A program made the position numbers and the translations under genes. Positions 20,435-29,145 of a DNA stretch of 64,000 nucleotides are shown here, piece by piece. The notes below the pieces were generated by a model that saw only the letters and a list, made by a program, of their open reading frames with translations, did no database searches and was not told where the DNA came from. Each line of letters opens with the position of its first letter. Within the stretch, counting starts at the first letter, position 1. The DNA is from Linum tenue (lineage: Eukaryota; Streptophyta; Magnoliopsida; Malpighiales; Linaceae): positions 53,742,449 to 53,806,448 of the forward strand of contig CAMGYJ010000011.1 in NCBI GenBank assembly GCA_946122785.1. The letters run 5' to 3'.

Positions 20435-23400
20435 ATGTCTGAGTTTGCTGATGACTCCTCCACTGTTGCTGCTGGAGCCTCTGCTGTCGCCGCCGATCTA
20501 CAGCTGGTCACGTTCAATCCAGCTGCGTCCCTTCCTCTCAAACTCACCGCCACCAACTTCCCATCCTGGCGAGCACAGCTGTTTTCCCTCCTCTATGGCC
20601 TTGACCTTGTCGGCTATCTCGATGGCACCGTCGCTCCACCAGCTGAAACCATCCTCGTCGATGGTGTCTCTACTCGGAATCCGGCCTACACTCACTGGTT
20701 CCGACAGGACAAACTTCTCCTCAACGGCATCTTTGCCTCGGTCACGGCAGAACTCTGCCCTTTCATTGCGGCTGCGCGCACATCACGTGAAGCATGGGAC
20801 ACTCTTCAACGTACCTATGCTGGTACCTCGTACTCTCGCATTATGACTCTGCGAGATCGCCTCCTTGGCGAACGACGCGGTGACCGGGACATCGCCACCT
20901 ACATTCAGGCTCTTCGGTCTCGCGCCTCTGAACTAGCCCTAGCCGGTGAAATTATTCGCGACGAGGAGCTCGTCACCGTTTGTCTCCGCGGACTTGGACC
21001 CGAATACAGCGAATTCGCCGCCGGGATTCGGGCTCGTGATGTTGCACCTAAACTGGAGGACCTCCTCGATCGTCTGCAGGCCCTTGAGAGTGACCTCAAG
21101 GCCATTCGCCCCTCTGCTGAACACCCAGCGACTGCCTATGCCACTCAACGTGGTCGCGGTCGCGGACGTGGACCTGGTCGCGGATCTGGACGCGGAGCTG
21201 GTCGCGGCTCTTCCTCCTCCCCAGGCTCGGCTCCTTCCTCTGGCTCGTCTCCGTCATGGGACTCTCCTCCCAGTGATGACGATAACTCCCGCAGCAGGCC
21301 GCGAATCTACTGTCAATTTTGTGACAAGCCTGGTCATGTCGCCAAGAATTGCTTCCAACTCTTTCCCCACAAACGTCCGCCGCAGGCCAACTACACCTCC
21401 CATCCACCTACTGCTCCATCTTCTGCGACCAACGGTGGCTGGCTCATGGACTCCGCAGCTACACATCACGTCACCAACAACCTCGGCAATCTCTCTCTCT
21501 ACTCTGATTACAACGGACCGGATGAAATCTACTTGGGTGATGGTTCAGGTTTGCGGATAACTCACATTGGCTCATCGTCTCTTTTAGCACCACCCAAGAC
21601 TCTCACTTTACGTGATGTTCTATGTGTACCTGCCATCAAGCATCATCTTATATCTGTTGCTAAACTTTGTCGCACTAACCCGGTGTCTGTTGAATTCTTT
21701 GCTGATTTGTTCATTGTGAAGGATCTAAGAACGGGGGCGCGCCTGCTGACCGGAAGGAACAAAGGTGACACGTACGAGCTTCCCCATCAGTCTGCTGCTG
21801 TTCGTGTAGCCCTAGTCACCACTAGTCACTCGCCTGACTCATGGCATCGTCGTCTTGGTCACCCGTCCTCCAAGTCTCTACTTCGTCTCCTTCGCACTCA
21901 GTCGTTACCACATTCGTCTAAGTCTCTTACCCATTGTAATTCGTGTCTGTCGAACAAAAGTCATAAGCTTCCTTTCGGTGATTCTAGTTTGTCAAGTACT
22001 CGGCCCTTTGATCTGTTGTTTTCTGATGTCTGGGGTCCTGCCCCTGTCGAGTCTATAGATGGTTATTCCTATTATCTAGTTATTGTTGATCATTTTACAA
22101 GGTATACTTGGATCTATCCTCTCAAACGTAAGTCCGATGTTTTGTCCGTCTTCATTGCATTCAAAACCCTCATTGAGAACTTCTTTTCCACTACCATCCG
22201 TCGCCTCTATACCGATGGAGGGGGCGAATTTCTAAAGCTCAAACCTGCCCTTGTTCAAAATGGGATCGCTCATCTTCTTACTCCACCGTACACCCCCCAA
22301 CATAATGGGCTGTCCGAGCGCAAACACCGCCATATTGTGGAAACCGGCATCACCCTTCTCCATCAAGCTCGCCTTCCCCTCTCATATTGGTCCTATGCCT
22401 TTACCACAGCCGTGTATCTCATCAACCGGCTTCCCTCGTCCGCTCTCCGAGGTCAAATCCCGTTCACTTCTCTGTTCAATGAGCCCCCTAATTACTCTAA
22501 ACTTCGGGTCTTCGGTTGCTTGTGCTACCCCTGGTTGCGTCCCTATAATTCTCATAAACTCCAACCCCGATCCCGCCCATGTGTATTCCTTGGCTACTCA
22601 CACCAACAGAGTGCTTATAGGTGTCTAGATCCACAAACTAATCGAGTCTACGTCTCTCGTCATGTTCTTTTTGTTGAGTCTCAACTTCCTGGTGTTCAAT
22701 CCTCACTTCCCTCCGTGTCAGCCGAGACTTCCTCAACATCGTGGCTCACTGCCACGTCCCCTGTTGTTACTCTTCTACCTTGCAGGTCGTCACCTCCCCT
22801 CCCAGTTCCCAGGCCAGCGACGCCGCCCCCTAGTCCCTCTCACACGGAACACTCACCATTGTCTTCGACCACACCGGCGACACCATCACTGTCCCCCTCG
22901 GACTCGTCGACGGGCGACTCAACTCCACCACCGCCCCCTCCGTCTCCACCAGTGCGGCACCCCATGCGGACTCGTGGCCAGAATAACATATTTAAACCTA
23001 ACCCCAAGTATGCTTATGCTACTTCCTTGCAGGCTACTCCTCCGCTTGCGCCGACCTCCATCAAGGAGGCCATGAAACATGATGTCTGGCGCCGAGCTCT
23101 ACATGCTGAAAATGATGCCCTCATCGCCAACCACACATGGGATCTGGTTCCCCGCCTCCCTCACTATAACGTGATCGGCAACAAATGGCTATATCGGGTC
23201 AAGTTTCTCTCTGACGGCTCCATCGAACGTCACAAGTGTCGCCTTGTCGCGAAAGGGTTCCATCAACGGGCTGGAGTGGATTTTCATGAGACCTTCAGCC
23301 CTGTTCTCAAGCCGGTGACTGTTCGTACAGTCTTTACACTAGCGCTGTCATCTAAATGGCCGATCTTTCAGTATGATGTCAACAATGCATTTCTTCAAGG

Positions 23401-24613
23401 ACCACTTCAGGAAGAGGTTTACATGACACAACCGCCTGGGTTTCGTGATCCTCAGTTCCCTGACCATGTGTGTCGTCTTCGCAAAGCTATCTACGGCCTT
23501 CGTCAAGCACCGCGCGCCTGGTATGATGCTCTCAGTAAGTTCCTCCTATCCTGTGGCTTTGTGAAGACGTGCTCCGATGCGTCATTGTTTGTGTACTCGC
23601 ATGGTGGTATACTAGCTTATTTCCTCATGTACGTTGATGACTTGCTCCTCACTGGCAACAATGAGGCCTTCCTCACGGCCTTTCAAGCCCAGCTCTCGGA
23701 TCGGTTTTCCTTGAAGCATCTTGGTCATGTTCATTTTTTCCTTGGGATTGAGGTCATTCCCACGTCGTCGGGCTGCATCTTGTCTCAACACAAGTATGTC
23801 AACGATATCCTCACTCGGTTCCAAATGCATGAAGCAAAACCGGCCTCGACTCCTCTAGCATCGACTACCCGTCTCACCCTCAACGACGGCTCCGCCCCGT
23901 CCGATGCCACTCTCTATCGGCAAGTTGTTGGTGCTCTCCAGTACCTCGTCACTACGCGGCCTGACATTGCCTTTGCTGTCAACAAGTTGTCCCAGTACAT
24001 GCATGCCCCGACCTTCACCCACTGGCAGCATGTCAAGAGGCTCCTTCGCTTCATTGCTGGTACTCGCTCACTGGGAATCCACATTGCTCGACAGTCGACC
24101 CCTCTTTCCCTACGAGTTTTCTCTGACTCTGACTGGGCAGGTGATGTTGATGATCGGACGTCCACATCAGGGTTCCTAATCTACCTCGGTGACACTCTTA
24201 TTTCGTGGAAGTCCAAGAAACAGCGCACGGTCGCTCGCTCCAGCACAGAAGCCGAATACAGAGCTCTAGCTCTGGCCACTTCTGAGACTATTTGGATACA
24301 GAATCTCCTTGCTGAACTTCACTACTCGCTTCCTGCTGCTCCTACTCTCTACTGTGATAATCTCGGTGCCGTCAACTTCAGCTCTAATCCGGTATTCCAC
24401 TCCCGCATGAAACATTTGGCACTGGATTATCACTTCGTCCGTCAGCTTGTCAACTCCAGGCAGCTTCTGGTTCGCTACCTTCCCACTGCGTCTCAGCTCG
24501 CGGATCTGCTGACTAAAGCTCTTCCGGTTACACGCTTCCGCCTCTTGAGCTGCAAGATTGGACTCGCTGACGCTGCCTCCATCTTGCGGGGGCGTATTAG
24601 GGAGAAATCCTAG
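20435..24613 (+). CDS. copia gag-pol polyprotein
   Basis: One 1392-aa frame beginning MSEFADDSSTVAAG. Domains in order: copia-type gag (about 35-230); Arg/Gly-rich stretch, then zinc knuckle CQFCDKPGHVAKNC (about 292-305); aspartic protease WLMDSAATHH (about 338); pre-integrase zinc region WHRRLGHPS (about 468); integrase with DVWGP, YTDGGGEF and HNGLSERKHRHI (about 530-690), carrying the D, D and E positions; Pro/Ser-rich linker; reverse transcriptase with DVNNAFLQG and the catalytic YVDDLL (about 890-1140); RNase H with DSDWAGD and ARSSTEAEYRAL (about 1225-1350). No stop or frameshift, so it may be competent. The frame runs through the polypurine tract and stops 19 bases inside the 3' LTR (TAG 24611-24613), so the last residues are LTR-encoded. 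Confidence 0.97.
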   Translation: MSEFADDSSTVAAGASAVAADLQLVTFNPAASLPLKLTATNFPSWRAQLFSLLYGLDLVGYLDGTVAPPAETILVDGVSTRNPAYTHWFRQDKLLLNGIFASVTAELCPFIAAARTSREAWDTLQRTYAGTSYSRIMTLRDRLLGERRGDRDIATYIQALRSRASELALAGEIIRDEELVTVCLRGLGPEYSEFAAGIRARDVAPKLEDLLDRLQALESDLKAIRPSAEHPATAYATQRGRGRGRGPGRGSGRGAGRGSSSSPGSAPSSGSSPSWDSPPSDDDNSRSRPRIYCQFCDKPGHVAKNCFQLFPHKRPPQANYTSHPPTAPSSATNGGWLMDSAATHHVTNNLGNLSLYSDYNGPDEIYLGDGSGLRITHIGSSSLLAPPKTLTLRDVLCVPAIKHHLISVAKLCRTNPVSVEFFADLFIVKDLRTGARLLTGRNKGDTYELPHQSAAVRVALVTTSHSPDSWHRRLGHPSSKSLLRLLRTQSLPHSSKSLTHCNSCLSNKSHKLPFGDSSLSSTRPFDLLFSDVWGPAPVESIDGYSYYLVIVDHFTRYTWIYPLKRKSDVLSVFIAFKTLIENFFSTTIRRLYTDGGGEFLKLKPALVQNGIAHLLTPPYTPQHNGLSERKHRHIVETGITLLHQARLPLSYWSYAFTTAVYLINRLPSSALRGQIPFTSLFNEPPNYSKLRVFGCLCYPWLRPYNSHKLQPRSRPCVFLGYSHQQSAYRCLDPQTNRVYVSRHVLFVESQLPGVQSSLPSVSAETSSTSWLTATSPVVTLLPCRSSPPLPVPRPATPPPSPSHTEHSPLSSTTPATPSLSPSDSSTGDSTPPPPPPSPPVRHPMRTRGQNNIFKPNPKYAYATSLQATPPLAPTSIKEAMKHDVWRRALHAENDALIANHTWDLVPRLPHYNVIGNKWLYRVKFLSDGSIERHKCRLVAKGFHQRAGVDFHETFSPVLKPVTVRTVFTLALSSKWPIFQYDVNNAFLQGPLQEEVYMTQPPGFRDPQFPDHVCRLRKAIYGLRQAPRAWYDALSKFLLSCGFVKTCSDASLFVYSHGGILAYFLMYVDDLLLTGNNEAFLTAFQAQLSDRFSLKHLGHVHFFLGIEVIPTSSGCILSQHKYVNDILTRFQMHEAKPASTPLASTTRLTLNDGSAPSDATLYRQVVGALQYLVTTRPDIAFAVNKLSQYMHAPTFTHWQHVKRLLRFIAGTRSLGIHIARQSTPLSLRVFSDSDWAGDVDDRTSTSGFLIYLGDTLISWKSKKQRTVARSSTEAEYRALALATSETIWIQNLLAELHYSLPAAPTLYCDNLGAVNFSSNPVFHSRMKHLALDYHFVRQLVNSRQLLVRYLPTASQLADLLTKALPVTRFRLLSCKIGLADAASILRGRIREKS

Positions 24614-24727
24614 GTTGTATAGGATTTGTATTCGTTGTCCTTCTCCCTCTTGTATTCTGTCTCTCTGTACTTGTATAAATATACACTCTTACATAATGAA
24701 ATACACACAAGGTTGAAATCCCTTACA
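24595..24727 (+). repeat. 3' LTR of copia element
   Basis: 133 bp, identical to the 5' LTR at 20237-20369; followed by target duplication ATAAA. Confidence 0.95.
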
Positions 24728-24732
24728 ATAAA

Positions 24733-25605
24733 CCCAAGTGTATATGGAAACATGATCGATGAGAGTATAAAGTGCTTGTAACACATACGAGACATAACTG
24801 GAGGGTGAGTCAACACTTTTGTTAGTAATTCGAGTGATTAATATTGATATTAAATATTTCTAGTGTCATGTTTTAGTAAACCTAGTGAGGCATTTACCCT
24901 ATAATTTCATAAGCTTCCTATAGACACCAAACAATACAGAGCCAACTGAAGTAATTAAACTGTTTAGGCCACGATTTCAGCCTCGAATCCATCTGAATTA
25001 AAACTTCACAGTGATTAGATAAACCTGCAGCAATAGCCTGACCACACTCCTATAGGATAATTTGAAAACCAAGCACTGTTAACTAGTGTCTTATCCAGCC
25101 TTTTTGGTATAGGTCTACCTTACTTCTTATTTGTCGAGGTAAATCAACGCCCAAGACTTAGATGATCCTCTAATTTTAATTATATCATCAATCAAATGAC
25201 AATTTTAATCACTGGCCCCATACTATTGTGTGGATATAAGTTCTTCTTGAAAAAACATATCAATTCACGTATCCAAAATAAATGGTGATTGATCTTATTA
25301 GATGCAAAAAACTAAACTAAAGAGTAATTTCTTAGCCAACTTCCACGAGAAACCAATGTTTTCAATATAAAATAATCTACCAGGACAACCATCTTGAGTA
25401 TAACTATTTTGAATCCATTTTCATAGGAAAATAACTGACATTAATTATTGCATCTAATCAACTTATGGACATGTGTTCGAAATTTTTTATTCGATATCAT
25501 CTGGAAGACAATTTAACCATATTTTCAAGTCTATATAGTTGTTGAATTTGGATTGAAAAAAAGCCAAATTTTACTATTAACCTTGTACCATACTCATAAT
25601 CAACA
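24733..25605. other. intergenic, AT-rich, no gene seen
   Basis: Downstream flank of the copia insertion. No coding frame or recognisable repeat. Confidence 0.55.
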
Positions 25606-25607
25606 AT

Positions 25608-25979
25608 ATCTAGGGTGTCAATTTGATTGGCTTGGATAGATAGCCAATAATACTTAGTATAATATATTTTAAAAAATTGGGTTTCCCTATTTTAAAAAAT
25701 TGGGTTTCCCTATTTTAAAAAAATGGGTTTCCCTATTTTAAAAAATTGGGTTTCCCTATAGTTGATAGAAGAATTCATTTCCTCCCTGTTTAATTGGTAA
25801 GAGAGTTGTAGAAACAAAAAAAATGGTCCCGCCTAGGGTATCAATTTGATTGGCTTGGATAGATATCCAATAATACTTAGTATAATATATTTTAAAAAAT
25901 TGGGTTTCCCTGATAGAAGAATTCATTTCCTCCCTGTTTAATTGGTAAGAGAGTTGTAGAAACAAAAAAATGGTCCCGG
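25608..25979. repeat. tandem duplication ending in the tRNA 3' end, with 23-bp minisatellite
   Basis: Two copies of a unit of about 150-230 bp. The segment starting GGTGTCAATTTGATTGGCTTGG (25615) recurs at 25837. The segment ATAGAAGAATTCATTTCCTC onward, to ACAAAAAAA(A)TGGTCCCG, occurs at about 25763-25831 and 25914-25978. In the first copy four perfect or near-perfect 23-bp units (ATTTTAAAAAATTGGGTTTC + CCT) lie head to tail at 25666-25688, 25689-25711, 25712-25734 and 25735-25757. The upstream copy includes only the last eight bases of the tRNA gene. Confidence 0.9.
25964..25970 (-). terminator. Pol III oligo-T terminator of the tRNA gene
   Basis: Seven A on the plus strand (T7 on the tRNA sense strand) immediately 3' of the discriminator base. 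Confidence 0.85.
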
Positions 25980-26044
25980 CGGGGCTCGAACCCGCGACCT
26001 TCGGCTCATAAGACCAACGCTCTAACCAACTGAGCTACGGGACC
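25971..26044 (-). tRNA. tRNA gene, anticodon UAU by folding (Ile)
   Basis: 74 nt with full cloverleaf: acceptor GGTCCCG/CGGGACC, D-arm GCTC-AGTTGGTTA-GAGC, anticodon arm TTGGT-CTTATGA-GCCGA, T-arm GCGGG-TTCGAGC-CCCGC, discriminator A. The seven-base loop CTTATGA puts UAU at positions 34-36 (plus 26008-26010), which reads AUA (isoleucine). The anticodon stem has two G-U pairs (28-42 and 31-39), so this assignment is less sure than the gene call. No intron is present, although plant tRNA-Ile(UAU) genes often carry one. Internal A box TAGCTCAGTTGG and B box GGTTCGAGCCC are intact. A T7 tract follows directly (plus AAAAAAA 25964-25970) as Pol III terminator. Confidence 0.85.
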
Positions 26045-26059
26045 AATTTGGTTGAAAAG

Positions 26060-27232
26060 GTAAGTAACGATCAACTTATTTATCGTAGTCTTGGAATTGG
26101 ATTAACCTTACAATAAACAATGGCAACAAAAGAAAAAAGGTTTATGAGAAGTTGATGACTTTAACCATGAAGTTTGAAGAGCCTCTAAAGAATAATCACT
26201 TTAGCTTGCCTTGTTCAATGAATTGGTTTAGCTATAAATTATACTAGATGGTGATGCCGCGCCTTGTCGCGGGGTGGAGATGGCTTATAGACATGTATTA
26301 TGTGGCCCGTTATGGTGTCTTGATAGTATTATTAGTCTAAAATTAATTTTTCGTTGGCAGTTTTGTTAGTAATATTGACTTGGCAATATGATATTGACTG
26401 AGAAGAGATATATGGCTGTCAACATCCAACTTAATATTTTTTTTGTGAAAATTTTGGCTAGTAAATGATATTTACCTAAACCCAAGTAGACCCATTGATT
26501 ATGGGAAGAGTATGGTTGACTTGTATATGAGTTTGGATGTTTGTAGATGGAAGTTTGTATTCCTTTTGCTTCTCTCTAGAGTTATTCTTTTTCACCTGGG
26601 CTAGAATTTTCAACAAATATACATGGAATATTTTGCTAGATATCTACATATATCAAATCTCATAGTGGAAAACGACGACTTTCTAATAAGTAATAACCAT
26701 ATACATTTATTTTTAATTGGGCTCGACATTGAGCTAAAAAAGTTAGTGGTTCATAGTTTAATTATTAGTTGTCTAGACTGTTGCTGAGTCGTGTATGGAG
26801 CCATTCATACTTGTGATTAGAATACATAAAAATAATATACTAATTAGGGTTAGACGAAGAAGGCAAAGAAAGAAATAAAGAAAGAGTTATGGAAGGCGAG
26901 TGAAAAATAAAACGAAAAGAAAGTAGATGATGTAAAGGTTTTGACCAATTCTTTTAGTTGGTCGTCAATACAACAGTCAATCCTTTTCACCGTAGCAAAT
27001 TATTGACAAGTATTTATGTAGATGTCGCATATTTTGTTATATGTAGTTAGTAGAAGTTTGTTTAGTACCCCTGAAATATACTAAATGAGTTTATAAATTC
27101 ACTCTTGCAATATCTTAGAGTTGTAACTCTTTATCATTTATTTAATGTTTCACGTAATGAGCAAATATAAAATGGTCGAATCTTCTCCTACAGTTGAGTG
27201 ATACAACATCTTGTATTGTACAAACTAAATTT
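26060..27232. other. intergenic, no gene seen; possible Helitron-like start
   Basis: AT-rich. At about 26244-26275 the sequence TTATACTAGATGGTGATGCC leads into GCGCCTTGTCGCGG, resembling the ATACTA plus CCGCGC...GCGGG pattern common near ends of plant Helitrons. No CTRR-type 3' end with hairpin was found, so it is not called as an element. Confidence 0.35.
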
Positions 27233-27789
27233 ATATTTTTATGTTATGGTGGATCGGATTCATGAATTGATTCAAAAGGATTGGTGGATTAAATTCATGG
27301 ATTCAAGTGTAATATAAACATTGGACTAATATGCAAATTTAAAAAATTGTAGGTACGAAAATCTCATAAAATTTAGATACCAAAACATAATTGTTCAATA
27401 ATTTTATATTAAAATTAAATTTGAGGTATCAAAATATAAAATTTACATTATAGTGACTAAATTGTGATTTAATTAAATTTGGGGTATCAAAATATAAATT
27501 GTTAGGTAGGTTACATATTTTTATGTTATGGTATATCGAATTCATGGATTGGTTCAAAAGGATTGGTGGATTAAATTCATGGATTCAAGTGGAATCTAAA
27601 CATTGGACCAATATGCAAATTTAACAAAATTGTAGGTACGAAAATCTCATAAAATTTAGATACCAAAACATAATTGTTCAATGATTTTATATTAAAATTA
27701 AATTTGGGGTATCAAAATATAAAATTTACATTATAGTGACTAAATTATGATTTAATTAAATTTAGAGTATCAAAATATAAATTGTTTGG
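27233..27789. repeat. two tandem copies of a 282-bp AT-rich unit
   Basis: Unit 1 (27233-27514) and unit 2 (27515-about 27789) begin ATATTTTTATGTTATGGT and share GATTCAAAAGGATTGGTGGA-type, ACGAAAATCTCATAAAATTT and ATATAAAATTTACATTATAG stretches with few differences. Each unit also contains an internal repeat of GGTATCAAAATATAAA. Non-coding. Confidence 0.9.
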
Positions 27790-27882
27790 TAACAGTAACT
27801 AACTGCACCTTTATATATATTAACTAGCTTTTACGTAAAAATATGTAATCTGTACATGCAATATCTGCTACCATATATAACA

Positions 27883-27891
27883 CTTGCAACT
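27883..27891. other. 9-bp target-site duplication, left copy
   Basis: CTTGCAACT, repeated exactly at 37253-37261. It marks the borders of the large Mutator-like element. Confidence 0.9.
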
Positions 27892-28135
27892 GGGAGCAGT
27901 TCCTGTAAGTAACTTACCGGTCAGTAACGGTGAGTAACCACCCCATCCGCCGTCCATTGCAATCCATTAACAACCGTCAGATGTAAAATAATAAATACAC
28001 GTAGGGGTAAAATAGTAATCGACCTTCTGACAATTTGAAAAAGGTAACTGACACTTCCCCGCCATCATTATCACCAGAGAAATCGCAGACGGTTCGAGTT
28101 TCTGCTTTTTTGCTCTGCATTCACGCTATCCATTC

Positions 28136-28359
28136 TCTCACTCTCTCTCTCTCTCTCTCTCTCTCGCGTTTCATCTTCGCAAACTGCACCGTCGAAGTCG
28201 AATCTCGAGTTTTCAGTTCGCTTAGCAAAGGATTCCGATCTCAGTTATTCAGCGATCAAGTGAGGGTTTCCACTTCGACGCCTTCAGTGATCAAGTGAGG
28301 GTTTCCACTTCAACGTCTTCAGCGACAAAATTAGGGTTTCCAACTTAGACACGATCAAG
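28136..28359 (+). promoter_or_regulatory. probable 5' untranslated exon of the protease gene
   Basis: A (CT)n microsatellite (28136-28164) is followed by a 34-bp direct duplication (GATCAAGTGAGGGTTTCCAC occurs at about 28254 and 28290) and by ATCAAG|GTAAAT, a good donor at 28360. The matching acceptor GGATGCAG|GTACATC lies at 29138, seven bases before the ATG at 29146. The inferred leader intron (28360-29138) is packed with the palindromic motif. Confidence 0.55.
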
Positions 28360-28439
28360 GTAAATCATCACTTCTTTCTTCAAAAACTAGATTCGTGATT
28401 CTGAATGTCTAATTTCAAGTACATACATCACAAAAACCA

Positions 28440-29110
28440 AACGAAAAACTCTACTATGCTTGATGTTTTCACAATACCACACTGGTACCATGTGGTATTC
28501 TAAGGGGAAAAAGTTCTAGCAGTGGTAAAAGTACTTACAGTGAACTACATTTTATAGAAACATGTATAAACGACAACAAAACCTATTCCATACTCTGATT
28601 TCTTTACAATACCATAGTATACCATATGGTATAACATGGTATAAACACTGGTACCATATGCTATTATAAGGAGAAAACGTTCCAATAGTGGTAAAAGTAC
28701 TTACAGTGAAATACATTTTATAGAAAAGTGTATAAAACGACAACAAAACCTATTCCATACTCTGATTTTTTTACAATACCATAGTATACCATATGGTATA
28801 ACATGGTATAAACACTGGTACCATATGGTATTATAAGGAGAAACCGTTCCAGTAGTGGTCAAAGTAAAAATGAAAAAGATTTTATAGGAAAAGTATAAAA
28901 ACCTATTCTATGCTCAGATTTTCTTACAATACCACACTGGTACAATATGGTATTCTAAGGAGAAACCACACAAGTACTGGTCAAAGCCACTACCTCAATT
29001 ATTCATTTGCTTACTGATAGAATATGGTATAGTATGGTATGCTATGGTATGGTAGTTGGTGTTTTTGCTTACTGGTAGAATATGGTATGCTATGGTATGC
29101 TATGGTATGT
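28440..29110. repeat. palindromic TACCATATGGTA motif array in leader intron
   Basis: Many copies of ACACTGGTACCATGTGGTAT and TATACCATATGGTATA. A 34-bp version (beginning ACCATAGTATACCATATGGT, then ATAACATGGTATAA) occurs at 28611 and 28778 and is identical to the four copies at 32901, 33034, 33076 and 33203. Two near-identical tandem segments of about 167 bp are visible here. Confidence 0.9.
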
Positions 29111-29145
29111 TATAGCAATTCTTCTATTCTGGATGCAGGTACATC

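Larger units (their letters stand above)
20237..24727 (+). mobile_element. complete young Ty1/copia LTR retrotransposon
   Basis: 4491 bp, flanked by the 5-bp target duplication ATAAA (20232-20236, 24728-24732). The two 133-bp LTRs appear identical base for base, pointing to recent insertion. The 5' LTR is followed directly by TGGTATCAGAGC (20370-20381), a primer-binding site for initiator tRNA-Met. A purine-rich tract GCGGGGGCG precedes the 3' LTR. A single uninterrupted gag-pol frame occupies the interior. Both LTRs start TA instead of the usual TG and end CA. Confidence 0.96.

Noticed and set aside
26244..26280. Helitron 5' terminus
   Set aside because: The ATACTA plus hairpin pattern is suggestive, but no CTRR 3' end with preceding hairpin, no helicase frame and no second copy could be shown.
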